DNA of 64,000 bases, taken from contig CAZKJS010000002.1 of NCBI GenBank assembly GCA_964553255.1, positions 46,022-110,021 of the forward strand, written 5' to 3'. The DNA is from JAQUCI01 sp964553255. GTDB lineage: Bacteria > Bacillota_I > Bacilli_A > Erysipelotrichales > Erysipelotrichaceae. This document shows, one piece after another, positions 25,479 through 34,208 of the stretch. The number at the start of each line of letters is the position of its first letter. Within the stretch, counting starts at the first letter, position 1. Both the position numbers and the translations under genes were made by a program. Under the pieces are notes generated by a model, which searched no databases, was not told the DNA's origin, and saw only the letters and a list, made by a program, of their open reading frames with translations.

Positions 25479-26329
25479 TATTTCATCCTCCTTTTTAAAG
25501 TCGCAAAGGAAAGATTAATGATCAAGATAAAGACAAATAAAACAACCGCTGTCGCTATTAATGCATAACGATGAATATCTGCCGCATAACCCATCTCTAA
25601 AACGATATTTGCGGTCATTGTTCGTACCCCCTGTAGTAACGAATTAGGGATTATTGGTTGATTACCCGCAACCATGATTACCGCCATTGTTTCTCCTATC
25701 GCTCTTCCTATTCCTAATATGACAGCAGCTAAAATACCTGATTTTGCGGCTGGGACAACAGCGAAGAAGACACTACGTTCATGACTTGCGCCAAGGGCAA
25801 GTGCACCTTCATAGTAGGATTGATCAACCGCCCGAATAGCACTTTCACTAATACCAATGATGGTTGGTAAGATCATGATACCAAGTAATATTGATGCAGC
25901 TAATAAAGAGTTACCATTACCACCAAGATAATTACGGATAAAAGGAACGATGACCATAAGGCCAAAAAAACCGTAGACTATTGATGGAATACCCGCTAAT
26001 AGTTCAATTACCGGTTTAAGAATACTATAGAGTTTTCTTGGACAAAAGCGAGCCATATAAATAGCCGTTAATAAGCCAAGAGGTACCCCCATAACAATGG
26101 CGCCAGCAGTAACATAAATACTACCGATGATCATTGGAAAGATACCATATAATTCATTATTAGGTCGCCATCTTTGACCTAGGATAAAATTGGTTACACC
26201 AATTTCTTTCAGAGCTATATATCCATTGGCAAACAAGAAGACACATATTAGCGCTACCGCTAAAATAGAAGCACATGCGGCAAGTAAGAATACCCACTGC
26301 ATGACTTTCTCTTTGTTAAGAAACTTCAT
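25478..26329 (-). CDS. pstC: Phosphate ABC transporter permease PstC
   Basis: 283 residues, six membrane segments. GQRWRPNNELYGIFPMIIGS, GVPLGLLTAIYMA, and ELLAGIPSIVYGFFGL are PstC hallmarks; the coupling loop is YYEGALALGASHERSVFFAVVP. Four bases separate it from pstS. Confidence 0.95.
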   Translation of the reverse strand: MKFLNKEKVMQWVFLLAACASILAVALICVFLFANGYIALKEIGVTNFILGQRWRPNNELYGIFPMIIGSIYVTAGAIVMGVPLGLLTAIYMARFCPRKLYSILKPVIELLAGIPSIVYGFFGLMVIVPFIRNYLGGNGNSLLAASILLGIMILPTIIGISESAIRAVDQSYYEGALALGASHERSVFFAVVPAAKSGILAAVILGIGRAIGETMAVIMVAGNQPIIPNSLLQGVRTMTANIVLEMGYAADIHRYALIATAVVLFVFILIINLSFATLKRRMK

Positions 26330-26332
26330 ATA

Positions 26333-27202
26333 CTATTTAAATAAACTAGACCAATTAGTTAACTCACCCATGTAGACAGCTCTGACATCTTCAGTGGTGA
26401 TTGCATCAAGTGGATTTTCGTTATTGACGATGATCGCGATACCATCCATTGCGATTACCTGATTAACCAAACCAGCACTCAATTCACTTTCTTTTAAATC
26501 TCTTGATGCCATACCGATATCAAGTACACCATCGATTGCTCCTGTCATACCTGATGTTGAATCAGTTTGTTGAACTTCGATTGTTGCGTTAGTATTTACT
26601 TTCAAATAAGCTTCTTTTAGTTTTTCCATAATTGGACTAACAGATGAAGAACCACCAACTACAAGTTTGCCAGATGTCATCGATGAAGTAAAAGCACCAG
26701 TATTACTTAATGAGATATATCCGTTAGCTTCAACAACAGCTTGACCATCTGCACTTAATATGAATGCTAAGAAATCTTGTGCTAATTCGCTTATCTCACC
26801 TTTTGTAGCGACATTAAACGGACGAGCTACTTTATAATTACCAGCTTTGATATTAGCAGCACTTGCTAAAACGCCATCAACACTTAAAGCTTTGACTGTA
26901 TCATTAAGTGAACCTAATGATATATAACCAATCGCATAAACATTTCCATTTACATTACTCATTACAACAGAAGTCGAATTACTGATAATAGCAAGTTCGG
27001 TTGTATAATCAACTTCTTTGCCACTAGCATCTTTTTGCTCAATTCCTAATAACTCAATGAAAGCACCTCTTGTTCCTGAACCTTCTTCACGGGATACAAC
27101 AGTGATAGCTTTACTTTGATCAAAGCCAGCAGGTTTAGCACATCCACCAAGGATCATTGTTAACACCATAGTAGCTATTAATAAACGACTAATCTTTTTC
27201 AA
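26333..27202 (-). CDS. pstS: Phosphate-binding lipoprotein PstS, apparently circularly permuted
   Basis: 289 residues. The signal peptide ends in a lipobox (ILGGC, Cys21). The mature protein carries the two PstS halves in reverse order. Residues 32-165 hold what is normally the second half: ITVVSREEGSGTRGAF, AIGYISLGSLNDTVKAL, then ADGQAVVEANGYISL. Residues 178-289 hold what is normally the first half: GKLVVGGSSSVSPIMEKL, TSGMTGAIDGVLDIGMASR, then ELTNW near the C-terminus, where a usual PstS would continue into the SREEGSGTRG segment. Phosphate-binding serines, Asp and Arg are all kept. First gene of the operon, so it supplies the binding protein; function is therefore probably retained. Identity is firm and the permutation is read directly from motif order. 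Confidence 0.9.
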   Translation of the reverse strand: MKKISRLLIATMVLTMILGGCAKPAGFDQSKAITVVSREEGSGTRGAFIELLGIEQKDASGKEVDYTTELAIISNSTSVVMSNVNGNVYAIGYISLGSLNDTVKALSVDGVLASAANIKAGNYKVARPFNVATKGEISELAQDFLAFILSADGQAVVEANGYISLSNTGAFTSSMTSGKLVVGGSSSVSPIMEKLKEAYLKVNTNATIEVQQTDSTSGMTGAIDGVLDIGMASRDLKESELSAGLVNQVIAMDGIAIIVNNENPLDAITTEDVRAVYMGELTNWSSLFK

Positions 27203-27229
27203 TTTTTCTCTCCTTTTTCATTTTTCAAC

Positions 27230-27276
27230 CACATCCTAATGGAGAATTGTAAATTCGATTAGTAGTTAAATGTAAA
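27230..27276 (-). promoter_or_regulatory. Candidate promoter/Pho-box region of the pst operon
   Basis: On the minus strand TTTACATTTAAC is followed 23 bases later by a second TTTACA that runs into TACAAT, a possible -10. Repeated TTTACA/TTAACA hexamers in about two helical turns resemble PhoP-binding repeats. No tested site; placement is tentative. Confidence 0.35.
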
Positions 27277-27279
27277 AAA

Positions 27280-27304
27280 AATGTTAAATCGGTGATTTAA
27301 CATT
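27280..27304 (-). terminator. Terminator of the YtrA-linked ABC operon
   Basis: AATGTTAAATC / GATTTAACATT stem with a three-base loop, followed on the minus strand by eight T. It includes the stop codon of the permease gene. Confidence 0.85.
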
Positions 27305-29465
27305 AATTCTTATAAAGTTGCTCATTATACAAAATTTGATAGATGTCATTGGAGTAAGACATCTGATTATCTTTTAATAGGGTAATTGCTTCTTGGTAAT
27401 AAATAGGATTTAGTAGATAAGTAGTATGACCATAATAATTATTGGTGATCGTTATCAGTAAGGTTTGATCAGTGCTTACTCCCTTTGGCACTAGATACGG
27501 GGTTAAAGCTAATATCTGATCAGGGGTAAGATCAGTGTATCGATAAATAGTTTCATTAGTACTTTCATAATAATAAGAATAATTAGCAATCTTGAACATA
27601 TCATTTTCCACTAGCTCATCAGGGTAGATAACACGCATTGAACTAGGCATTGAAGGCGCCAAGATTTCGTTATTAGTCGCAGCTAAATAAGCTAAAGCTT
27701 TAGGGAAACGGCTATCTAAATCTAAATAATCATTAGTACAATAATCAAAACCTTCATTGCCAATACGACATACACTAGCTGTTATTTGACCATAGTATTG
27801 ATAATCAATTCCTAACAGTTGTTCTTTATCTAGGGCATAGTAATCTTCTAAGTAATAAGTTGCGAAAGTATCGAAATTAAACTCATTACTAATAGGTTTA
27901 CTACTAACTAGTAAGCTATCAACTAACATAATATCAGTTATTCTATCGATATCATTATGAAAGTAAGCCATTGGAATACGTGTTCTTACAAACGCATCGT
28001 TTTGATATAAATCAAATAGTCCACTAAGCCAATTATAATTAACTTGGTATTGCCGTGATACGGCTTTACCACTGGTTAATTGATAGTCAAAGTTAATATA
28101 AGTTGTTCCGTTATAATTTAGTTCTTCAAAAGTATTAAGATTGTTTTCTTGACCAATAGTTAAATAATTAGTTTGGAAATTATGCTCGTTATAATCAAAA
28201 TAACGATAATTATCAACAATCAGACGATGTAAATCAGTAATGACTTTAATATCTTCTGCTTGATCAAAGGTGTAATCTATTGGGAAACGCTGGGAGTAAA
28301 AATAGAAATCTTTTTTACCAGTTTCACTTATTAAACCCAGATTATCATAAAATGAAACAGTAACGAACTCAATATTATCAGGTACATAAGTGATAAAACC
28401 AAAGCCCTTAGTCAATGAAATTGGTATGCTTATTAGTGAAACAAAAATACTGATCACTAGATATTTCAATCCCGCTTTTAAGATATTTTTAAAACTACGA
28501 TTAGCTAATACATCAAGAACCATGTATAAGACATCAGCGATAAGTACCGATAAGATCAAACTAAACAAGTTAATTGAAGTCATACCATAAGTTATTAAGA
28601 AGAAAAAGGCATAAAGTAAGATCTGAATAATGATGATAGTATTAATCGATACAATGGGAAAGAAATAATGATTTGTAAAAGGTATCTGTGTTTTCTCGCT
28701 TGGCCTACTTTGGTATATCTTAAGAGTGATAATGTAAATCAATGCGATAACTATCAACCAATAAACTTGATTTAAGAAAAGATAATTGGTGATAAATTCG
28801 TTATTTATCGTATTATTAAAAATCGCAACGAAAGGCGACAGGTAACTCAAGAATTTCCAATTAAAAGCAGCGTTAAAACCTATCAATATTGCATTGCCAT
28901 AAGCAAAGTAGGTAAGATAAGCGAAAAACGGCAACATTATCACAATAAAGGCATAAAGCATAGCATCAAATGCCGTGCCGGTATTAACTTGGACATAAGT
29001 AATGATAGTAACTACCGCAACCAAAGGAATGATCACATAGAAGTAACCACTAACGGTAGCCAAGATCTGGGGATCAACAAGAAATAATTGTAAAGGAATA
29101 GCAGTAAACCAACTAATGGTAAAAGGGATTAACAGTACAACCAGTGATGCTAAAAATACACTCAAGTGTAATGAAGAGCGATTGATTGGTAATGAATGAT
29201 AAAGATCAACACTGATACGATCGTTTAGATATGAAAACATTATGGAGCTTACAACAAAGCTAAAGACTAATGCTAATAAGATATTAAGAACCTTGCCAGT
29301 ATAGATCAATCCTAAAGAAATATCCATCAAGGTTCCCAACATCAAGACCAAGATAGGATTAAACACTAACATGATCACTGTCATCAATATAATAAAGCGG
29401 CGATTTTGTTTGATCAGAAAGCGAATATAATCACAGTTAATACTGAGTTTAAATGTTTTTGCCAT
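27303..29465 (-). CDS. Large ABC-2-type permease
   Basis: 720 residues. The first ~370 are mostly hydrophobic (about eight or nine membrane segments, starting near 30, 60, 105, 135, 165, 225, 270, 300 and 335). The remaining ~350 residues are polar, Tyr- and Asp-rich and presumably extracellular. It partners the ATPase directly upstream and the YtrA-type repressor, a set often found for envelope-stress exporters in Bacillota. AAGGAG fits the second Met codon (29465) better than 29471. Substrate unknown; the large outer domain suggests peptide antibiotic sensing or export, by analogy only. Confidence 0.7.
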   Translation of the reverse strand: MAKTFKLSINCDYIRFLIKQNRRFIILMTVIMLVFNPILVLMLGTLMDISLGLIYTGKVLNILLALVFSFVVSSIMFSYLNDRISVDLYHSLPINRSSLHLSVFLASLVVLLIPFTISWFTAIPLQLFLVDPQILATVSGYFYVIIPLVAVVTIITYVQVNTGTAFDAMLYAFIVIMLPFFAYLTYFAYGNAILIGFNAAFNWKFLSYLSPFVAIFNNTINNEFITNYLFLNQVYWLIVIALIYIITLKIYQSRPSEKTQIPFTNHYFFPIVSINTIIIIQILLYAFFFLITYGMTSINLFSLILSVLIADVLYMVLDVLANRSFKNILKAGLKYLVISIFVSLISIPISLTKGFGFITYVPDNIEFVTVSFYDNLGLISETGKKDFYFYSQRFPIDYTFDQAEDIKVITDLHRLIVDNYRYFDYNEHNFQTNYLTIGQENNLNTFEELNYNGTTYINFDYQLTSGKAVSRQYQVNYNWLSGLFDLYQNDAFVRTRIPMAYFHNDIDRITDIMLVDSLLVSSKPISNEFNFDTFATYYLEDYYALDKEQLLGIDYQYYGQITASVCRIGNEGFDYCTNDYLDLDSRFPKALAYLAATNNEILAPSMPSSMRVIYPDELVENDMFKIANYSYYYESTNETIYRYTDLTPDQILALTPYLVPKGVSTDQTLLITITNNYYGHTTYLLNPIYYQEAITLLKDNQMSYSNDIYQILYNEQLYKN

Positions 29466-30330
29466 AGCCATGCTCCTTCATTTGATAAACAAATATCTCT
29501 TCTAAATTCATAGCGACTTCTTCAAGTAATAAAGGATTTAGTTTTTGTAATTCTTGAGAGTTATCTTTTTGAGTGATCAGCGTGACAAATTTACTATTGA
29601 TCATAATATCAGCGTATGAAATATTACTAAACAAAGATTCATTAACAACTTCACTAAAGGCCATTTGATATTTGTGGAAGGCTTTGTGTAGTTCATCAAC
29701 AACACCACCAAGATTGATGATACCATTTTGAATCAAGACGATCTCATCACAAATATCTTCGAGTTCACGAATATTATGGGATGAGATAATAACGGTCATC
29801 TGCTTATTGATGATCTCATCAGAAATGATACGTTTTAAAGATAAGCGCATTACTGGATCCAAGCCATCAAAAGCTTCATCAAGCAAAAGATATTTGGGTG
29901 TTGTCGCAAATGCTAATATCAAAGCAGCTTGACGACGCATTCCTTTTGAGAATGTCGTGATCTTTGCGTTTGCATCTAACAAAAATAACTTGAGTAAACT
30001 ATCATATATATCATTATTAAACGAAGGATAGAATGTTTGATAAAAGTCACGCATATCATTTAGCGTTGATTGATGTAAGAAAAATGGATCATCAGCGACA
30101 TACATGATGTTAGCTTTTATATCAGGGTTTTCAAACACTGGTTGTGATTCGATAGTTATACTACCTTGGTCAGCTTGATAAATTCCAGCGATTAAACGTA
30201 AAAGCGTTGATTTACCTGAACCGTTGGGACCAACTAAACCATGTACTTTACTATCAGCAATGCGCCAATCAAGTTTGTCTAATACAACTTTTGTGTCTAA
30301 TTTTTTAGAAACATTTTCAATTTGGATCAT
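29449..30330 (-). CDS. ABC transporter ATP-binding protein (YtrB-like)
   Basis: 293 residues. Walker A GPNGSGKSTLLRLI, signature FSKGMRRQAALILA (degenerate, as in YtrB/EcsA types) and Walker B YLLLDEAFDGLDP. It overlaps the regulator by four bases and the permease by 17, so the three form one translationally coupled operon. Confidence 0.85.
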   Translation of the reverse strand: MIQIENVSKKLDTKVVLDKLDWRIADSKVHGLVGPNGSGKSTLLRLIAGIYQADQGSITIESQPVFENPDIKANIMYVADDPFFLHQSTLNDMRDFYQTFYPSFNNDIYDSLLKLFLLDANAKITTFSKGMRRQAALILAFATTPKYLLLDEAFDGLDPVMRLSLKRIISDEIINKQMTVIISSHNIRELEDICDEIVLIQNGIINLGGVVDELHKAFHKYQMAFSEVVNESLFSNISYADIMINSKFVTLITQKDNSQELQKLNPLLLEEVAMNLEEIFVYQMKEHGYGKNI

Positions 30331-30695
30331 TGATCTTCTCCTAAGGTCTTAATGACCACTTTTTTGATATCACTACCATTAATGCCTATTTTACGCATTT
30401 CGTTTATCATGTTGGTTAAATCGGCTAGTTTACTAGCGCGTATTCGATGTAATACTTGTTTGTTATCTGCGATATAAGTACCTTTACCAGCTAAGAAATA
30501 AATATAACCGTCTGTTTCTAACTCTTGATAAGCCTTCTGTACGGTATTGGGATTAATACCAAGTTCTTTAGAAAGACTACGAACGGAGGGTAAGAGTTGA
30601 TGAGGTTCAAAGATACCTAAAAGAATATACTCGATGATATTGTTTTCAATCTGCTTATAAATCGCCTCTTGGCTATTCTGATTAAGCTTCCACAT
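30327..30695 (-). CDS. GntR-family repressor, YtrA subfamily
   Basis: 122 residues: winged helix-turn-helix (about 8-78: LPSVRSLSKELGINPNTVQKAYQELETDGYI) plus a short two-helix dimerisation tail, the minimal YtrA form. YtrA proteins repress their own ABC-exporter operon and respond to cell-wall-active antibiotics. An ACTGTA-N13-TACAGT palindrome in its promoter is the likely autoregulatory site. Confidence 0.88.
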   Translation of the reverse strand: MWKLNQNSQEAIYKQIENNIIEYILLGIFEPHQLLPSVRSLSKELGINPNTVQKAYQELETDGYIYFLAGKGTYIADNKQVLHRIRASKLADLTNMINEMRKIGINGSDIKKVVIKTLGEDQ

Positions 30696-30707
30696 CGTTT
30701 TACCTCA

Positions 30708-30756
30708 ACTGTACTATCTATGATAATACAGTATCGTATCGTAGATTATTTGTCAA
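30708..30756 (-). promoter_or_regulatory. Promoter with YtrA-type operator
   Basis: Minus-strand TTGACA (30756-30751), 17 bases, TACTGT (30733-30728). The operator ACTGTA-N13-TACAGT (30708-30732) overlaps the -10. Spacing equals the Bacillus YtrA operator as I recall it (AGTGTA-N13-TACACT). Confidence 0.6.
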
Positions 30757-30773
30757 ACATTACAACCTGAGTA

Positions 30774-30782
30774 TGCTAGAAT
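30774..30782 (+). promoter_or_regulatory. Extended -10 promoter for mnmG
   Basis: TGCTAGAAT, 25 bases before the mnmG start; no clear -35. The region is shared with the divergent ytr-type promoter. Confidence 0.45.
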
Positions 30783-30807
30783 AGTATCGAAATAAGGAGA
30801 TAGCTTA

Positions 30808-32652
30808 ATGTTTGATATTATTGTTGTTGGTGGTGGTCATGCTGGTTCAGAAGCTGCTCTAGCTAGTGCTAGGATAGGGTTTAAGACAGCACTTATCACT
30901 CTAAATATAAATATGATTGCTTCAATGCCTTGTAATCCATCAATAGGTGGCCCAGCAAAAGGTATTGTGGTAAAAGAAATAGATGCTCTTGGTGGTGAGA
31001 TGGGAAAAGCAGCTGATCTTACAGCGTTACAGTTTAAGATGCTAAATACCAATAAAGGACCAGGAGTACAATCACTACGTGTTCAATCAGATAAAATTGC
31101 TTATAAAAAAATGATGCAGAAAACCCTTTTAAATCAAGAAAATCTAACAATCATTGAGGCAATGGTAGAAGATTTGTTTGTAAGTAACGATAAGATAGAT
31201 GGGGTTGTTTTAGCTGATCAAACAACCATCAAGTGTAAGAAACTGATTCTTACAACTGGTACATATATGAGCAGTAAGATCATGGTTGGCGATCAAATAA
31301 CGTTAAGTGGACCTGATGATGATCCTACAACATTTAAATTAGCACAAGCTTTAAGAAGAATGGGTCTATCAACGTTTCGTTTAAAAACAGGTACTCCAGC
31401 ACGGGTACTTACAAGCTCAATTGATTTTAGTCAAGCAAGTATTCAACCAGGTAGTAGTGAATTTTACAGTTTTCACTATCAAACAACACCAGAAATGGTG
31501 GTCAATGAACAGCTACCATGTTATCTAATTTATACTAACGCTAATACCCATGAAATAATAAGGCGTAACATTCACTTATCATCAATGTACTCCGGCGTAG
31601 TTGAAGGGAAAGGACCACGATACTGTCCATCAATTGAAGATAAACTAGTACGTTTTGCGCAAAAAGACCGTCATCAGATCTTCCTTGAACCAGAATCATT
31701 AACGCTTGATACCACATATATTCAAGGCTTTTCAACATCACTACCACACCATATACAAGAACAAATGATAAGATCTTTACCTGGCTTACAAAATTGTGTA
31801 ATTAAAAAATATGCTTACGCTATCGAATATGATGCGATTGATCCCCTACAATTAAAACCAACACTTGAAACCAAAAAAATTAGCGGTTTATATTGTGCGG
31901 GACAGATCATTGGTACTTCTGGTTATGAAGAAGCTGCTGGTTTAGGACTTTTAGCTGGTATAAACGCTACTTTAGCACTAAAAGAAGAAGCACCACTTAT
32001 ATTAAGACGCGATGAAGCATATATTGGAGTCATGATTGATGATCTTGTGACTAAAGGAACAAATGAACCTTATCGCTTACTTACATCAAGGGCTGAATAT
32101 CGTTTACTATTAAGACATGACAATGCTTTTAGTCGTTTGATCGAATACGGTAAAGATTGTGGCTTGGTTAAAGTTGAACAATATGAGTACTATCTAAAAC
32201 AAAAAAGCAATTTAAACAGTTTAATGCTTTATCTTGAAAACAAGATTGTTAAACCAGATGAAGTAAATGCTTATTTGATCAATCAAGAATATCAACCATT
32301 AACTGAGCCAATGCGACTTTATGATCTGATCAAAAGACCTCATATAAGCTTAAAAGAACTAAGTGAGCATTTAGATCAAACATATCCTGATATAATTTTA
32401 AAACAAGCTGAGATCAATATTAAATACGCTGGGTACATCACAAAAGAGATCAAAGAGACAGAAAAACTGATCTCAATGGAAAAATTGAAACTTAATGATA
32501 TTGATTATGACCAAATCATCAATCTATCATTAGAAAGTAGACAAAAACTAAAAGAGATAAATCCATTAACACTAGGACAAGCCAGTCGAATTTCAGGAGT
32601 TAACCCATCAGACATAGCTGTCTTGGCAGTCTATCTAAAACAAAGACGATAG
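30808..32652 (+). CDS. mnmG: tRNA uridine-5-carboxymethylaminomethyl modification enzyme MnmG (GidA)
   Basis: 614 residues. FAD-binding GGGHAGSEAA near the N-terminus, MPCNPSIGGPAKG, the GTYMSSKIMVGD and RLKTGTPAR segments, and the C-terminal helical domain that contacts MnmE and tRNA. It makes cmnm5U34/mnm5U34 in certain tRNAs, with MnmE. It heads the origin-proximal block; mnmE, normally just upstream, is absent here and has the ytr-type operon in its place. Confidence 0.97.
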   Translation: MFDIIVVGGGHAGSEAALASARIGFKTALITLNINMIASMPCNPSIGGPAKGIVVKEIDALGGEMGKAADLTALQFKMLNTNKGPGVQSLRVQSDKIAYKKMMQKTLLNQENLTIIEAMVEDLFVSNDKIDGVVLADQTTIKCKKLILTTGTYMSSKIMVGDQITLSGPDDDPTTFKLAQALRRMGLSTFRLKTGTPARVLTSSIDFSQASIQPGSSEFYSFHYQTTPEMVVNEQLPCYLIYTNANTHEIIRRNIHLSSMYSGVVEGKGPRYCPSIEDKLVRFAQKDRHQIFLEPESLTLDTTYIQGFSTSLPHHIQEQMIRSLPGLQNCVIKKYAYAIEYDAIDPLQLKPTLETKKISGLYCAGQIIGTSGYEEAAGLGLLAGINATLALKEEAPLILRRDEAYIGVMIDDLVTKGTNEPYRLLTSRAEYRLLLRHDNAFSRLIEYGKDCGLVKVEQYEYYLKQKSNLNSLMLYLENKIVKPDEVNAYLINQEYQPLTEPMRLYDLIKRPHISLKELSEHLDQTYPDIILKQAEINIKYAGYITKEIKETEKLISMEKLKLNDIDYDQIINLSLESRQKLKEINPLTLGQASRISGVNPSDIAVLAVYLKQRR

Positions 32653-32686
32653 ATTTAAGATTTCGATTTTTAAGCGGGTATAAATT

Positions 32687-32695
32687 TGTTATAAT
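32687..32695 (+). promoter_or_regulatory. Extended -10 promoter for rsmG
   Basis: TGTTATAAT, with a weak TTTTTA 17 bases upstream (32667-32672). Confidence 0.5.
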
Positions 32696-32715
32696 GATTT
32701 ATACGGAGGATAAGC

Positions 32716-33414
32716 ATGACGGTTGAAAAGTTTATCGAACAATTGGCCGTAGATGGTATCATTCTGTCACAGGTACAATTAGCACAATTTGAAAGTTATG
32801 CTCATTTACTTATTGAGTGGAATGAAGTAATGAATCTTACAGCGATAACTTCTTTTGAAGAGATTTATGAAAAGCATTTCTATGACAGCGTCTTACCATT
32901 TATAGATTATCCACCAAGCGGTAGCTTGTGTGATGTTGGTAGTGGTGCTGGATTTCCAGGCATTGTGCTTAAGATAATTTATCCTGATTTACATGTGGTG
33001 TTACTTGAACCACTTAAAAAACGAACGAATTTTTTAATGACAGTTATCACTGAATTAAAACTAAAAGATATCGAAGTTATCAACCAAAGAGCAGAAGATT
33101 ATGTTAAGCTTAAACGCGAACAGTTTGATTGGGTAACAGCTAGAGCTGTCGCTAATCTAGCTATCTTAGCAGAACTATGTTTACCCTTAGTAAAAGTTGA
33201 TGGCTATTTTATGGCACTAAAAGGAAGTAACGCTGAAATAGAATATCAACAAGCAAAAAAAGCAGTAACGATTTTAGGAGCTAAGCTTAATAATTTAAGC
33301 AATAAAGCTTTAAACCAAGAGATAATACGGAATAATCTTTTATTCCAGAAGATAAATAAAACCCCAACTAAGTATCCACGCAACTATGCACAGATTAAAA
33401 ATAAACCATTATAA
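32716..33414 (+). CDS. rsmG: 16S rRNA (guanine527-N7)-methyltransferase
   Basis: 232 residues. SAM-binding LCDVGSGAGFPGIVLKI, N-terminal LIEWNEVMNLTAI, and the VTARAVANLAILAELC block are diagnostic of RsmG (GidB). Methylates G527 in the 530 loop; loss gives low-level streptomycin resistance in other bacteria. Preceded by GGAGGA; followed directly by noc. Confidence 0.96.
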   Translation: MTVEKFIEQLAVDGIILSQVQLAQFESYAHLLIEWNEVMNLTAITSFEEIYEKHFYDSVLPFIDYPPSGSLCDVGSGAGFPGIVLKIIYPDLHVVLLEPLKKRTNFLMTVITELKLKDIEVINQRAEDYVKLKREQFDWVTARAVANLAILAELCLPLVKVDGYFMALKGSNAEIEYQQAKKAVTILGAKLNNLSNKALNQEIIRNNLLFQKINKTPTKYPRNYAQIKNKPL

Positions 33415-33424
33415 AGGAGTTTAC

Positions 33425-34198
33425 ATGAAGAGTTCTTTAGCTATATCCATTGATCAAATTAAACCAAATCGTCATCAACCACGATTAAACTTTAATGATG
33501 AGAGTATTTTTGAATTAGCCCAATCAATAAGAGAAAATGGTTTGATACAACCAATAGTTGTAAGAGCTAGTGAAGATAGTTATGAAATAGTAGCAGGAGA
33601 ACGTCGTTATCGTGCTTGTGTATTAGCTGGTTTAACGATGATACCAGCAATCATTATGGACGCTAGTGATGATCAATCGGCGCAGTTAGCGTTGATTGAA
33701 AATATCCAACGTGAAGATCTAAGTGCGATTGAAGAAGCGAAAGCTTTTTTAACTATCATTCGAAATAACAATTATACTCAAGAAGAGTTTGCGAAAAAGA
33801 TTGGCAAATCACAATCTACGATAGCTAATAAAATAAGATTATTAGAATTACCACAAGAAATACAAGAGGCGGTTGTTACGCGCAAGATAACTGAAAGACA
33901 TGCTAGAGCATTATTAAGTCTTGATGAACCAAAACAACTTGATGTCTATCAAAAGATTGTTGATAAAGGTTTCAATGTTAAGCAAACTGAAGACTATGTT
34001 AAGATTATAAATACCCAAGATGATAAAGAGAAAGTAAAAACAAATACAACAAGAGGTTTCTCACGCAATCAATTGATAGCTGTAAATACCATCAAACAAG
34101 CGATTGAAATGATCAAAAAGATGGGTATTGTAATAGAGGTGCAGGAAGAAGAAACGATATTAGATCGTAGGATAATCGTTAAATTCCCGAAAGAATAG
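33425..34198 (+). CDS. noc: ParB-family nucleoid occlusion protein Noc
   Basis: 257 residues. ParB/Noc CTPase fold: RENGLIQPIVVR, GERRYRACVLAGL, ENIQREDLSAIEEA, then a helix-turn-helix (TQEEFAKKIGKSQSTIANKIRLLELP). It lies between rsmG and parA exactly like Bacillus noc and has a partner ParB 0.8 kb downstream, so I call it Noc rather than a second ParB. Noc coats DNA near its sites and blocks Z-ring assembly over the nucleoid. AAGGAG is spaced for ATG 33425; an upstream in-frame Met at 33386 lies inside rsmG. Confidence 0.85.
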   Translation: MKSSLAISIDQIKPNRHQPRLNFNDESIFELAQSIRENGLIQPIVVRASEDSYEIVAGERRYRACVLAGLTMIPAIIMDASDDQSAQLALIENIQREDLSAIEEAKAFLTIIRNNNYTQEEFAKKIGKSQSTIANKIRLLELPQEIQEAVVTRKITERHARALLSLDEPKQLDVYQKIVDKGFNVKQTEDYVKIINTQDDKEKVKTNTTRGFSRNQLIAVNTIKQAIEMIKKMGIVIEVQEEETILDRRIIVKFPKE

Positions 34199-34208
34199 AG
34201 GTCAGCTT

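Noticed and set aside
33386..33424. Longer Noc starting inside rsmG
   Set aside because: AAGGAG fits only ATG 33425, and the extension has no family match.
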